Shown: positions 27,314 to 38,275, counted from the stretch's first letter. The stretch: 64,000 nt of DNA from Pediococcus inopinatus (GCF_002982135.1 NZ_CP019981.1:1-64000), one strand, 5' to 3'. Numbers and translations: made by a program. Notes: generated from the letters alone by a model not told the origin.

Positions 27314-27373
27314 TGAAAGCGTTGACATTTTATAGAAGCGGGTGTTTAATATGAGTGTAGTTGTTATAACAAC
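27314..27373 (+). promoter_or_regulatory. Promoter, cre box and operator of the gntR/mannose-PTS operon
   Basis: A perfect cre match TGAAAGCGTTGACA (27314-27327) overlaps the -35 TTGACA (27322-27327); after 17 bases comes TTTAAT (27345-27350). Ten bases on is a perfect 14-bp palindrome GTTGTTATAACAAC (27360-27373), a likely operator for the adjacent GntR-type protein. CcpA binding over the -35 would give glucose repression. Confidence 0.78.
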
Positions 27374-27393
27374 AATACAAGTTGGTGAACGAA

Positions 27394-28113
27394 ATGGACA
27401 AAAATAATAATTATCCACTTTATCAAACCATGCTTGATGATTTGATAAGACAAATCGAGGCTGGAGAGCTTCTAGAGGATAGTAAACTTCCTTCGGAGCA
27501 ACAGCTTGGGAAAATCTATCAAGTTAGTCGCATTACTGTCAGACGCGCACTGGCAGAACTGGAACAAAGACAATATATCTATAAGAAACAGGGACAGGGA
27601 TCATTTGTATTAAAAAAGGATAAGCAGGATTTAGGAATTAAATTTGTTGATACTGAAAAAGCAATTAAGAATATGGGAATGAAACCTCGTATTGATCTAG
27701 AGTCTTTTCAAGTAATAGTTGACGGATCAGAGAAAGAGATTCGCAATTTAATGGGATTAACAGATGATGATTATATTTATAAAATTGAGCAATTATATTA
27801 CGCTGACTCAGATCCTGTTTATTACGAAAAAACTTATTTAAAATACAGTCGTTTTCCGAGTATTAAAATGAGCGAGGTTACAAGCAACGAACTAATCCCA
27901 TTTTTAATTAAGAAGTATCAATTGAAACAAATGCAATTCGCAAAGAGATCTAGTGCAGGCCTAATTACTGCAAAAACGCGACGTTTATTTAATGCAAATG
28001 TTGGAGATCCACTGGTTGAAATAATTAATAAAGGATTGGATCACCAACAATTGGTTTACTACTCAGAGGCAAAAGTAATTGGAATTTTACCAATGTTTCT
28101 TATAGAAGAATAA
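27394..28113 (+). CDS. GntR/HutC-family regulator of a mannose-family PTS
   Basis: 239 residues from ATG 27394; an upstream in-frame GTG at 27382 is an alternative and neither has a strong ribosome site. N-terminal winged helix (KLPSEQQLGKIYQVSRITVRRAL, YIYKKQGQGSFV), C-terminal UTRA ligand domain (YKIEQLYYADSDPVYYEKTYL). HutC-type regulators of PTS operons, such as AgaR-like proteins in Firmicutes, sense phosphosugars. First gene of the EIIB-C-D-A operon. Confidence 0.88.
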   Translation: MDKNNNYPLYQTMLDDLIRQIEAGELLEDSKLPSEQQLGKIYQVSRITVRRALAELEQRQYIYKKQGQGSFVLKKDKQDLGIKFVDTEKAIKNMGMKPRIDLESFQVIVDGSEKEIRNLMGLTDDDYIYKIEQLYYADSDPVYYEKTYLKYSRFPSIKMSEVTSNELIPFLIKKYQLKQMQFAKRSSAGLITAKTRRLFNANVGDPLVEIINKGLDHQQLVYYSEAKVIGILPMFLIEE

Positions 28114-28134
28114 AAACAAAAGGAGATCTTTATT

Positions 28135-28614
28135 ATGGCAGCACATATTGTACTTACACGCATTGACAATCGGTTAGTTCATGGACAAGTTGGGGTAGTT
28201 TGGACATCGTCGATTGGTGCAAATCTTTTATTAGTTGCAAATGACGATACTGCAAATGACAAGTTGCAACAAGAATTAATGGCTGCAACAGCTGAATCAT
28301 CTGGAGTAGGAATTCGTTTTTGGACGATTCAAAAGACAATTGATAATATTCATCGTGCTGCTGATCGTCAAAAGATTTTCTTGGTTGTCCGGAATCCACA
28401 AGATGTGCTTAAATTGGTTCAAGGTGGCGTTCCTATTACTCAAGTAAATATTGGGAACATGCATTTTTCTGAAGGCAAGGAACAAATTACTAAGAAAGTA
28501 TATATGGATCAAGCTGATAAGGATGCATTAAATGCAATTGCAGATTCAGGTGTTGATGTATTTGTTCAAGATGTTCCAGAAGATAGAAAACAATTATTGA
28601 AAGAAGTGATTTAA
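28135..28614 (+). CDS. PTS EIIB, mannose family (AgaB-like)
   Basis: 159 residues. The phosphorylated His is in DNRLVHGQVGVVW (about residue 16), and NIGNMHFSEGKEQI is typical of the N-acetylgalactosamine/galactosamine (Aga) branch. Cytoplasmic phosphotransfer protein between EIIA (30229) and the EIIC-EIID permease. AAAGGAGA precedes ATG 28135. Substrate assignment is by similarity of the NMHF region only. Confidence 0.88.
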   Translation: MAAHIVLTRIDNRLVHGQVGVVWTSSIGANLLLVANDDTANDKLQQELMAATAESSGVGIRFWTIQKTIDNIHRAADRQKIFLVVRNPQDVLKLVQGGVPITQVNIGNMHFSEGKEQITKKVYMDQADKDALNAIADSGVDVFVQDVPEDRKQLLKEVI

Positions 28615-29422
28615 ATGACGGTTACCTTAGGAGAGGGTCTCTTAGTTTCTCTATTTGCTTTAATTGCGGGAATTGATTTTTGGTTAGAAGGTTTTTATAT
28701 TTTCCGACCAATGATCGTCTGTACCGTAACTGGCTTTTTACTTGGAGATCTAAAACTCGGAATAATTGCAGGTGGGCTTACTGAACTTGCCTTTGCTGGA
28801 CTAACCCCAGTTGGTGGGACACAGCCACCGAACCCTATAATGGCCGGAATTATGACGGTCGTAATTGCTCATACAACAGGGCATTCACCTGCTACGGCAA
28901 TTGGTTTAGCACTTCCTTTTAGTATTTTGATGCAATACATTATTTTATTCTACTATTCAGCGTTTTCTGTTTTCACTAAGAAGCTAGATGAATATGCAAA
29001 AGAAGCAGATACTAAGAAGTTTTCACGATTGGCATTTATGCCAACGATCCTTGTTGCAATTACCTATGCCGTTATGGCTTTCCTCTGTGTTTATGGGGGC
29101 ACAAGGTCCAATGCGTGAACTTGTGAACGCTATGCCAGGCTGGTTAAGCCATGGATTCCAAATTGCAGGGGGAATTCTTCCTGCCGTTGGATTTGGTGTT
29201 TTACTTAAAAGTATGCTTAAAGGCAAATATGTACCATACTTATTGCTTGGTTTTACCGCTGCGTGCTTCATTAAATTTGGTAATTTAATGCCAGTTGCAG
29301 TAATTGGCGCGGCTTTAGCATTTATTGAGTATGGACGTGCAAGACACGACAGCAATATTGAGAAAAAATTGAAGAGTATTCAAGAGAGCTCAAACGGTGG
29401 GGGTGACGAAGATGGCATCTAA
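28615..29422 (+). pseudogene. PTS EIIC, mannose family, frameshifted at a G run
   Basis: The first 167 codons (TLGEGLLVSLFALIAGIDF, GLTPVGGTQPPNPIMAG) are normal EIIC. At GGGGG (29095-29099) the frame shifts, giving a stop at 29116-29118. In the +1 frame the protein continues AQGPMRELVNAMPGWL, GGILPAVGFGVLLK, and ends GGGDEDGI at 29422. Removing one G restores VYGAQGPM. Without EIIC the transporter should not work. A five-G tract can slip, so this may be phase variation, a true mutation, or a base-calling error. Flanking EIIB and EIID are intact, arguing that the lesion is new. Confidence 0.82.
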
Positions 29423-30227
29423 TAGTACAACTCCAAAAAGAGGAAAATTAAGTAGTAAAGATATTACCAAATTGGGTTTACGGTCTGTTTATAACCAGTC
29501 AGCAATGAATTATGAACGTATGCAAGCTGATGGCTGGACAATGGCCATGACGCCAATGTTGAAAAAAGTTTATGCTGATGATACAGATGGATTAGCTGCA
29601 GCTATGAGTGCTAATTTACAATTTATTAATACAAATAATACTGCTGCTCCCTTATTGATGGGATTGTTAGCATCACTTGAAGAAAGTGGTGAACAACGTT
29701 CCACAATTGATGGATTGCGAATTGCATTATTTGGACCCTTAGCTGGTATAGGTGATGCAATTACTTGGTTTACTATTTTACCTATTGTGGCCGGAATTAC
29801 AGCTTCGTTTGCGAAACAAGGTAGTATCTTAGGACCTTTAGTATTCTTTCTCGTATATGTAGCGATGTTCTTTATACGTATTCCAATTGCACATTTAGGT
29901 TATACAGCAGGTACAAAGGCTATTGATTCCATTCGAGAAAACTCAGCAATTGTGTCTCATGCCGCATCAGTTTTAGGATGCACGGTTATTGGTGGCTTAA
30001 TTGCCAGTTATGTACAAATTAAGGTCTTAACCAAGATACCTGTTTCTGCAGGGCATACTATTTCTATTCAGACTCAGTTCTTTGATCGAATTTTTCCGAA
30101 TATTTTACCATTAGGATATACGTTCTTACTTTATTACTTATTGAAGAAAAAGAACGCTAGTCCAGTACTCTTAATCTTAATGACGTTTGTACTAGCAATT
30201 CTACTTTCATGGATGGGAGTGCTTTAA
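29412..30227 (+). CDS. PTS EIID, mannose family
   Basis: 271 residues from ATG 29412 (overlapping the end of EIIC); an upstream GTG at 29397 is possible. Typical EIID: GLRSVYNQSAMNYERMQADGW, NTNNTAAPLLMGLLASLEE, FGPLAGIGDAITWFTILPI, and C-terminal membrane spans. Forms the membrane channel with EIIC. Ends two bases before the EIIA gene. Confidence 0.92.
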   Translation: MASNSTTPKRGKLSSKDITKLGLRSVYNQSAMNYERMQADGWTMAMTPMLKKVYADDTDGLAAAMSANLQFINTNNTAAPLLMGLLASLEESGEQRSTIDGLRIALFGPLAGIGDAITWFTILPIVAGITASFAKQGSILGPLVFFLVYVAMFFIRIPIAHLGYTAGTKAIDSIRENSAIVSHAASVLGCTVIGGLIASYVQIKVLTKIPVSAGHTISIQTQFFDRIFPNILPLGYTFLLYYLLKKKNASPVLLILMTFVLAILLSWMGVL

Positions 30228-30228
30228 A

Positions 30229-30654
30229 ATGCAAATCATAGTGACAGGACATGGAAATTTTGCATCGGGTATTGGGTCAACCGTGAAATTATTAGCGGGT
30301 TCTATCGACGGTGTCCAATACATTGATTTTACTGAAGATATGAATGAAAATAATTTAGCAAAAAAATTTAAAGATATAATTTCTAATGGTGAAAAAACGT
30401 TGTTTTTCTGTGACTTAGTTGGCGGAACACCTTATAAACAGGCTGTAGTTGCAAGTGATGGTCAAGAAGACAGAATTGCTGTTGTTGCGGGATGCAATGT
30501 TGGATCATTACTTGAACTGGGTTTGAACAGTGGTGTTTTAAAAGATCAATCAATCTTAGATATTGCAAACTTGTTTGTTGAAACGAGCAAGAAGAATACC
30601 AAAGTGTTTGCTCATGCTGAACAAGAAGAAGAAGTTCCGGATGATGGTATTTAA
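30229..30654 (+). CDS. PTS EIIA, mannose family (AgaF-like)
   Basis: 141 residues. The active-site His is in IVTGHGNFASGIGS (about residue 9) and LVGGTPYKQAVVAS is the mannose-EIIA fold signature. Phosphorylated by HPr and passes phosphate to EIIB. Last gene of the operon. The C-terminus is acidic (EQEEEVPDDGI). No catabolic gene accompanies this PTS, unlike classical aga clusters. Confidence 0.9.
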   Translation: MQIIVTGHGNFASGIGSTVKLLAGSIDGVQYIDFTEDMNENNLAKKFKDIISNGEKTLFFCDLVGGTPYKQAVVASDGQEDRIAVVAGCNVGSLLELGLNSGVLKDQSILDIANLFVETSKKNTKVFAHAEQEEEVPDDGI

Positions 30655-30710
30655 AGGATTTCGGATAGCAATAGAATTTTACTTAATTTACGATGTATAT
30701 GATGTATAAG

Positions 30711-30751
30711 AGTAACCATAGGAGTGGTGTATATCCTATGGTTACTTTTTT
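30711..30751 (+). terminator. Rho-independent terminator of the mannose-family PTS operon
   Basis: Perfect AGTAACCATAGGA / TCCTATGGTTACT stem, 10-base loop, T6. Confidence 0.92.
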
Positions 30752-30822
30752 AATAAAGTTGCAAAATTTCTATCGGTTCGGGACATAGTGAGAAATTAGT
30801 CTGTGAAGGATGTTTTTCTACT

Positions 30823-31488
30823 TTAATTTTGTTCAATTACATTTGATAAATTCAGGTAATTATTTATTTTTAAATCAGCTCCAAAATCTTGGGACCTGGT
30901 ATGGTTATCTGAAATCTGAACAACTTTAAGGGCGCTTGCATTTCGAGCCGCTAGAATTCCAGAGGGCGAATCTTCTATAATCAGTGATTCACTAGGCTTA
31001 GCCTTAATTTTTCTCATACCACTGAGAAAAATGTCTGGAGCTGGTTTTCCTGGAAGACTACCGTCACTGTAGGCAACTTCTTTAATATTAAACCACTTAC
31101 TTAAGTTTAAATGGGTAAAGAAAAATTTTAAATTATCCAATTCGGAGGCGGTTGCGATATTTATATTAATATCGTTTGATATACACCAATCTAAAAATTC
31201 AGGAAGACCAGTTACCAACTTAAAATGAACAGGGTCTTCAAGACACATCTGTTGATATATCATCTCCTTTTTATTTGACAGAACTCTAAGTCTTTTTTCT
31301 GTTAGATGTGTTTGAAGAAAATACTCAAATGTATCACGATTTGTACGACCTGCGACGTGAAGTGCAAATTCGTTTTCAGTAACTTTCTTTTTAGCTATGT
31401 CTGCCAAAACCTCTAACCAGGCCTGCTTTTGTATTGAGTTATCGAAAATAATCGTGCCGTTAAAATCAAATATTATATTTTTAATCAT
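30823..31488 (-). CDS. HAD-superfamily phosphatase/beta-phosphoglucomutase-like
   Basis: 221 residues. HAD motif I IIFDFNGTI (nucleophile Asp; the second Asp is replaced by Asn), motif II NIATAS, motif III KPAPDIF with IEDSPSGILAARNA. A helical cap follows motif I. Beta-phosphoglucomutases usually have DxDG(V/T); the N in DFNGT weakens mutase activity and favours a sugar-phosphate phosphatase, as also seen in other HAD proteins. GGGAGGTT precedes ATG 31488. A cre-like site lies upstream at 31520-31533 (minus strand), consistent with sugar regulation. Confidence 0.82.
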   Translation of the reverse strand: MIKNIIFDFNGTIIFDNSIQKQAWLEVLADIAKKKVTENEFALHVAGRTNRDTFEYFLQTHLTEKRLRVLSNKKEMIYQQMCLEDPVHFKLVTGLPEFLDWCISNDININIATASELDNLKFFFTHLNLSKWFNIKEVAYSDGSLPGKPAPDIFLSGMRKIKAKPSESLIIEDSPSGILAARNASALKVVQISDNHTRSQDFGADLKINNYLNLSNVIEQN

Positions 31489-31710
31489 TTTTGTGAACCT
31501 CCCATAGAGCTTTTACAATTGTATGCGCTTTCTTGTGAATGTATCACGTTTACGCAAAACTCTCAAATGAAAAGGATCTAATTTACTCAAATAGAGTTTA
31601 TGATTCATCTTATTTTAAATTTATAGTGAATTAAGTGTTTATCAAAACGTTTCCAGACACTTATTTTTAATAAGCCTAACGGTGCAGAACGGCTTAGTGG
31701 CCCTTTTTGA

Positions 31711-31732
31711 ATCTTGAAATGCATTTCAAGAT
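31711..31732. promoter_or_regulatory. Perfect 22-bp palindrome upstream of the alpha-glucoside operon
   Basis: Half-site ATCTTGAAATG and its exact complement, with no spacer. The GAAAT/ATTTC core resembles operators of RpiR/MurR-type proteins, and an RpiR gene lies in this operon at 35299. It is a strong operator candidate. Confidence 0.6.
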
Positions 31733-31826
31733 ACGAAATGAAATCAGAAAACTGAAACGGGTCCCTAAGTATGCTGAAACCCTTGAATAGCAGTCTTTAC
31801 GATGTGATAATATCCTTGTAATCAAA

Positions 31827-31847
31827 TGAAAGCGTTTTAAAAAACGC
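31827..31847. promoter_or_regulatory. cre-like box and palindrome before malH
   Basis: TGAAAGCGTTTTAA (31827-31840) matches cre at all but one conserved position. It overlaps the inverted repeat GCGTTTT-AA-AAAACGC (31832-31847). CcpA control of the alpha-glucoside operon is likely. Confidence 0.6.
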
Positions 31848-31857
31848 AAAAAATTGA

Positions 31858-33216
<1,359 letters not shown>

Positions 33217-33232
33217 TTAAAACTTAATGACA

Positions 33233-33290
33233 ACAAGAGAGGAAAAGTTTATCAATAGTAATAAATATTGGAGCTTTTCCTCTTGTTTTG
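33233..33290 (+). terminator. Intercistronic hairpin between malH and EIICB
   Basis: CAAGAG-GGAAAAG pairs with CTTTTCC-TCTTG, ~26-base loop, ending in TTTT. It probably gives partial termination, so malH is made in excess of the permease. Confidence 0.55.
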
Positions 33291-33326
33291 AAAATTAATA
33301 AATTTAAGAAATCGAGATGAACTCTT

Positions 33327-35213
33327 ATGATGCAAAAATTACAAAAATTCGGAGCAGCTATGTTTGTTCCGGTGCTGTTATTTTCATTTGCTGGTTTAGT
33401 CGTGGCGTTTGGTTCTTTATTTACTAATCCAGAAATTTTTAAAACCTTGGCGCAACCGGGGACATTGTGGTATGGGATTTGGTACACCTTTGAGGAAGGT
33501 GGGTGGACTATATTTAGGCAAGTTCCGTTGTTGTTTGTTGTAGGATTGCCTATTGGGCTTGCTAAAAAATCCCAAGGCCGTGCGGCATTAGAATCACTTG
33601 TTACTTATTTAACATTTAATTATTTTGTAGGAGCAATTTTAAGCCAATGGGGTCCATTCTTTGGCGTTAATAACTATGCCAAAGATATTGTTGCTAACTC
33701 AACTAACGGCGGGTTAACAATGATCGCCGGAATCAAAACTCTTGATACTAGTATTGTAGGGGCGTTAGTTGTAGCTGGAATTGTTGTTTATATACACAAT
33801 CGTTTCTTTGACACTAAGTTGCCAGATTGGTTAGGTACATTCCAAGGATCAGCATTTGTTGTCATTCTTGGATACGTAAGCATGCTTTTGTTAGCAATTG
33901 TAACTTGTTTGGTATGGCCAAAAGTTCAATTAGGGATCGCAAGTTTTCAAGGATTTATGCGATCATCAGGTGTAGTTGGTGTTTGGGTATATTGTTTCTT
34001 ACAACGTGTCCTAATTCCAACGGGACTACATCATTTTATCTACATTCCATTTCAGTATGGACCTGCTGCTGTTGCTGGAGGATTACAGCCATGGTGGCTA
34101 AAGCACCTCACAGAATTTGCTGCAAGTTCACAACCATTAAAGACTTTAGCACCATCGATGGGTTTTGAACTATTTGGAAATGAAAAAGTCTTTGGTATTC
34201 CTGCAATTTGTTTAGCATTCTATGCAACAGCAAGAAAAAATCGAAAAAAACAAACAGCTGCCTTGCTAATTCCAGCCGGATTGACTTCAGTATTTGCTGG
34301 AATTACAGAGCCAGTTGAGTTTACTTTCTTATTTGCAGCTCCAGTGCTTTGGTTTGTACATTCGTTTCTTGCAGCAACACTTGATGCAACAATGTATGTA
34401 TTTGGTGTAGTTGGGCAATTTGATTCTGGATTAATCGCTTTTGCTAGTGAAAACTGGATTCCATTATGGGCCAATCATTGGCAAACATGGGTTACGCAAA
34501 TTGTCATTGGATTGATTTTCTCAGTGATTTATTACTTTGTATTTAAGTTATTAATTGAACGCTTTAATTTTGTAACTCCTGGTAGAGAAGCCGAAGGTGA
34601 AGAAACGAAGCTAATCAATAAAAAGGAATATAAAGCAAAGAAGACGTCAGGTAAGGCAAACGATCCTTATATAGAGCGTGCCACAGCTTATCTTGAAGGA
34701 TTAGGCGGTAGCGGTAATGTCGAAGATATAACAAGTTGCGCCACTCGATTACGAGTTACTGTTAAAGATCCAGAAAAAGTAGAAGGTGATGCCCAATTCA
34801 AAAATAACAAAGCCGTTGGTGTTGTTCGTCATGGTAAAGCAGTACAAGTTATTGTTGGATTGGATGTCGCACAGGTTCTTGAAAAAATTCAGGATCTTTC
34901 AAGTGGACCAGTAGGAGTTACAACACATGATGATGTTATGGTAGATAATTCAAGTGTTGAAAATGCTACACCTATGCAACAAAATGCCAGTTTGATTTTA
35001 GACTCAGTTGGGACCATTAACAATGTTTAGAGTGTCAATGATACAGAAGACGGAGTCGTGGTTATGGTAGTTGATCCGGAACAGGTTGACGCTAAAGAAA
35101 TATTCATGGGTCTTGGATTAGAAATTACTGATGTTATTCAGAGTGGTAAAAAAGTTACAATTAAAATAAAAAACCATGATGTTTATGCGCATGCAATGGC
35201 CGCTCAGTTATAA
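33327..35213 (+). pseudogene. Alpha-glucoside PTS EIICB with in-frame amber stop near C-terminus
   Basis: 567 codons to TAG at 35028-35030, then 60 further codons open in the same frame to TAA 35211-35213. EIIC of the glucose/maltose family occupies residues ~1-420 (FVPVLLFSFAGLVVAFG, GITEPVEFTFLFAAPVLW). EIIB with phospho-Cys is at VEDITSCATRLRVTVKDP (~470). The tail NNV-stop-SVNDTEDGVVVMVVDPEQ resembles a second EIIB-like fold lacking the Cys. The main catalytic domains end before the TAG, so the shortened protein may still transport; 'pseudogene' here marks the interruption. Works with malH and the EIIA at 36629. Confidence 0.8.
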
Positions 35214-35251
35214 AATGAAAACGCTGTTACACAATGAAAACCCTGTTATAC
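35214..35251 (+). promoter_or_regulatory. Tandem 19-bp repeat and promoter before rpiR
   Basis: AATGAAAACGCTGTTACAC (35214-35232) is followed at once by a copy differing at two positions (35233-35251). CTGTTA (35224-35229) and TATACT (35247-35252) are 17 bases apart, one in each copy, so a repeat-bound regulator would cover the promoter. Confidence 0.55.
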
Positions 35252-35298
35252 TATGTTTATAGGTTTAAATATAGGAATAGAGTAGATGGTGCTTATTA

Positions 35299-36060
35299 AT
35301 GAAGTTTGAGGAATATGTGAATGACCATTTTGATAGTTTAAATGATACCGAAAAGCTAATTGTAGATTTCATTCTAAAGAATCGTATGGACGTTACTAAA
35401 ATGAGTATTTCTGATTTGGCAGATAAATGTCTTGTATCACGGTCTTCCGTTTTTAGATTTACTAGAAAGATCGGATTGGGTGGATTTAATCAATTAAGAT
35501 TTGTTCTGAAAGAAGAAGTGAATACACTTAAGCCAGAGGTTGAAACAAATTATTTGGAGGCAACAACCCAGGCAGTCACAAATGCAACTCAACAGTTTCA
35601 ATCTGTTAAAATGAATGATATTTATGCAAATTTAGAAAAAGCTAATGATGTATATATATATTCAACTGGATGGGAACAAGAGATTATTTCTGAACAGTTA
35701 CAGAGAAATTTCTTTCTTGCTGGGAAAAAAGTTTATTCACTTCCGGCGGCAGTTGATGAACTCCAGATGGCAATACAGCGTATGAAATCGGACGATATGT
35801 TGCTTGTTGTTTCCTATAGTGGTAATAACAAGCAACTACTGAAAAGTATTAAGCAAGCGGTTATTCAAGGCATAGTTACACTTTCATTTACACCGTTTAA
35901 ACAAAATGCTCTAGCAGAAATGTGTAGATACAACCTATATTACAGTGTTGTAGAGAAAAAGGTTTCCAATATTAAAGATGTGGAAATTTTCTTTACGGGA
36001 CTATATGTTTTAAATGACTTACTAGTAATGGGATTTTCAGATTACTTAAAGAATAAATAG
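35299..36060 (+). CDS. RpiR/MurR-family regulator of the alpha-glucoside operon
   Basis: 253 residues: helix-turn-helix (LNDTEKLIVDFILKNR, ISDLADKCLVSRSSVFRFTRKIGL) and SIS domain (YIYSTGWEQEIISEQLQRNFF, MLLVVSYSGNNKQLLKSIK). Located inside the operon with its own likely promoter at 35224-35252. Probably senses the phosphodisaccharide or glucose-6-P and controls the operon via the 31711-31732 palindrome; the link is inferred from location. Confidence 0.9.
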   Translation: MKFEEYVNDHFDSLNDTEKLIVDFILKNRMDVTKMSISDLADKCLVSRSSVFRFTRKIGLGGFNQLRFVLKEEVNTLKPEVETNYLEATTQAVTNATQQFQSVKMNDIYANLEKANDVYIYSTGWEQEIISEQLQRNFFLAGKKVYSLPAAVDELQMAIQRMKSDDMLLVVSYSGNNKQLLKSIKQAVIQGIVTLSFTPFKQNALAEMCRYNLYYSVVEKKVSNIKDVEIFFTGLYVLNDLLVMGFSDYLKNK

Positions 36061-36076
36061 ATGAGGGGCAAAAGAC

Positions 36077-36577
36077 ATGACAGTATATAAAAAAAGTTTT
36101 TTTTCGAAAATTGGAAAGAAAATAGTTAGATTTTTAAATTATAATGCAAAAAAAGCATTAAATATTTATATTGCAGTGTTGGCCTTAACAGCAGTTGCTA
36201 ATGTGGCGTACATTGGTTTTTTAGCAAATATAACTCAAGTAACTTTAAGAAACTTTCTAGATAAAAATCCGATAAATACTGTGATGTTGATTATTACAAT
36301 AATGGATACTATTGTTGCTTATATATTATGGATGGAAAAGGACCATTTGCTGGATAATCAAAAGAGATTCCAAGGTACATTAATATATTTAAGCGTTTTA
36401 CAAATACTTGTTGGGAACTTTGTTGCTTTTATATTAGGTATTATTGCCTTTTTTACTAGTCAAGAGCTTCCTCAAAAAGGAAATAAGTATTTTGAAAAAA
36501 ACGAATTAGTTCCATTGGTGCTTATTGCTGTTGTCTATTTATTTTGCTTGTTCCTACTTTTGAAATTGGCAGTTTAA
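36077..36577 (+). CDS. Small membrane protein of unknown function
   Basis: 166 residues. A basic N-terminus (YKKSFFSKIGKKIVRFLNYNAKK) is followed by four predicted membrane segments: about 35-58 (IYIAVLALTAVANVAYIGFL), 72-92, 105-130 and 145-165. No family recognised. It sits 16 bases after rpiR and 52 before EIIA, so it is co-transcribed with the alpha-glucoside genes; a transporter accessory role is possible but unproven. Confidence 0.65.
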   Translation: MTVYKKSFFSKIGKKIVRFLNYNAKKALNIYIAVLALTAVANVAYIGFLANITQVTLRNFLDKNPINTVMLIITIMDTIVAYILWMEKDHLLDNQKRFQGTLIYLSVLQILVGNFVAFILGIIAFFTSQELPQKGNKYFEKNELVPLVLIAVVYLFCLFLLLKLAV

Positions 36578-36628
36578 GTATAGATCGTTATTTGATAGTA
36601 ATTGAAAAATCTGTTAGGAGGTAATGAG

Positions 36629-37132
36629 ATGTTTGGGTTTGGAAAGAAGAAGAACCAGAATGTTGTTGCTGCAGCCACCGGAAAATTGGAACCGATTACT
36701 GAAGTGAAGGATGATGTATTTTCTCAAAAAATGATGGGTGATGGATACGCTATCGAACCGGTCCTAAATGAGGTCTATTCTCCCGTTAGTGGCGTTATAT
36801 CAACAGTGTTCCCCACAAAGCATGCGATTGGAATTACTACAGATAAAGGGTTAGAAGTGCTCGTGCACATGGGACTTGATACAGTAGATTTAAAAGGGGC
36901 ACCTTTTAAAAGCCATGTTGAACAAGGACAGAGTGTGAGTGAAAACACGTTGTTATCTGAAATGGATATTAAGGCTGTTAAGGATTCTGGACGTGAAGCA
37001 ACTGTGGTAATTGTTTATACCAATATGGATTTATTAAAAGATGTAGCCGAAGTTAAATCTACGCAAGTTGAACATGGAGATGCTGGATGTAGTATGAATC
37101 TATGGACACGATTTAGTATAATGCCATTATAG
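36629..37132 (+). CDS. PTS EIIA (glucose family), C-terminus altered by IS3 insertion
   Basis: 167 residues as read now. Start ATG 36629 after AGGAGGT. EIIA motifs: GKLEPITEVKDDVFSQKMMGDGY, PTKHAIGI (first His), EVLVHMGLDTVDLKGAPF (phospho-His). The native end VEHGDAVGALQYK is split: GDA lies before the IS (37083) and VGALQYK with its TAA (38340-38342) lies after it. The chimeric tail CSMNLWTRFSIMPL comes from the IS left end. The core domain is complete, so function may persist. Serves EIICB. Confidence 0.85.
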   Translation: MFGFGKKKNQNVVAAATGKLEPITEVKDDVFSQKMMGDGYAIEPVLNEVYSPVSGVISTVFPTKHAIGITTDKGLEVLVHMGLDTVDLKGAPFKSHVEQGQSVSENTLLSEMDIKAVKDSGREATVVIVYTNMDLLKDVAEVKSTQVEHGDAGCSMNLWTRFSIMPL

Positions 37133-37148
37133 GAAGGATCGTGTTCTG

Positions 37149-37406
37149 ATGTCTAAACAGAAATACTCAGTTGATTTCAAAAAAATGATCGTTAAACTCT
37201 ACCAGGATGGCACCTCGGTAGTTGAGCTTACAAATGAATATGGTATTGCAAATGTCACTATTTACAAATGGATCAATTTATACAAAGAGGACAAAGAAAC
37301 TGGTGCCTCGAAAGCTGATATTTTAGCGCTACAGAAGCGTCTTAATCGGCTTGAAAGTGAGAATGATATCTTAAAAAAAGCCTTAACCATATTCGCCAAA
37401 AAGTAA
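37149..37406 (+). CDS. IS3-family transposase OrfA
   Basis: 85 residues: helix-turn-helix (KMIVKLYQDGTSVVELTNEYGIANVTIYKWI) and a leucine-zipper-like coil (ILALQKRLNRLESENDILKKAL). OrfB lies in the -1 frame; A AAA AAA G at 37373-37380 is a classic slippery sequence for producing the OrfAB fusion transposase. Confidence 0.9.
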   Translation: MSKQKYSVDFKKMIVKLYQDGTSVVELTNEYGIANVTIYKWINLYKEDKETGASKADILALQKRLNRLESENDILKKALTIFAKK

Positions 37407-38275
37407 GCTCGGAAGATTGGCAAGCCGCAATCAAACCAAATCTAAAGCAACATCGCATTAAGGAGATCTGTCAGGTACTACAAGTCCCTCGTTCCACGTA
37501 TTATGATCAACAGAATCATTATATCTCACCACAAGCAGAACATCGAAAGACGCTCTGCCAAGCGATCAAGCGCATTTATTATAATCACCGTCGGGTCTAT
37601 GGCGCTCCTAAGATTTTAAAGGAATTGAAAAAAGAGGGACTAGCCGCAAGCATCAAGTTAGTTCAGCGTTTAATGCGCCAAATGGAACTTAAATCGATCA
37701 CCCTAAAGAAGTGGCATTACCAACAAGCAAATAATATCGACGAAGCGAATTATCCGAACCTGCTCGCTCAGGATTTTAGCACGACAGCACCAAATCAAAA
37801 ATGGTGTGCCGATATCACTTACGTTCACACCAAAGCTGATGGCTGGTGTTATTTATCAAGCATCCAGGATCTGTATTCACGTAAAATCATTGCCCACAAG
37901 TTGAGTCGTCACATGACTGCCGATCTAGTGCTCGACACTTTAAAACAAGCTTTTGAAACCAGAAAAGTAACAGACCAGTTGATCATTCATACCGATTTAG
38001 GCAGTCAATACCGCAGCACCACCTTTGAAGAACTTCTACGACAACGCCATATCCAGCACTCTTATAGCAAGCGCGGTTGTCCATATGACAATTCAGTTCT
38101 GGAGTCATTCCATGCCAGCTTAAAAAAAGAGGAAGTTTATCAGACCCATTACCAAAATTTTGATGAAGCAAATGTGGCTTTATTTAGCTACATTGAGAGC
38201 TTTTACAACAATGATCGGATTCATAGTGCCATTGATTATTTAACCCCGAATGAAAAGGAAGAATTAGTCGCTTAA
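37381..38275 (+). CDS. IS3-family transposase OrfB (-1 frame, frameshift product)
   Basis: The -1 frame is open from about 37381 through VSSEDWQAAIKPNLKQHRIK, VPRSTYY, RRVYGAPKIL, then the rve integrase core: WCADITYVHT (first Asp), IIHTDLGSQYRS (second Asp), GCPYDNSVLESFHASLKKE (Glu). It ends HSAIDYLTPNEKEELVA. Expressed as OrfAB by -1 slippage. All three catalytic acidic residues are present, so the element looks intact. Confidence 0.88.
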
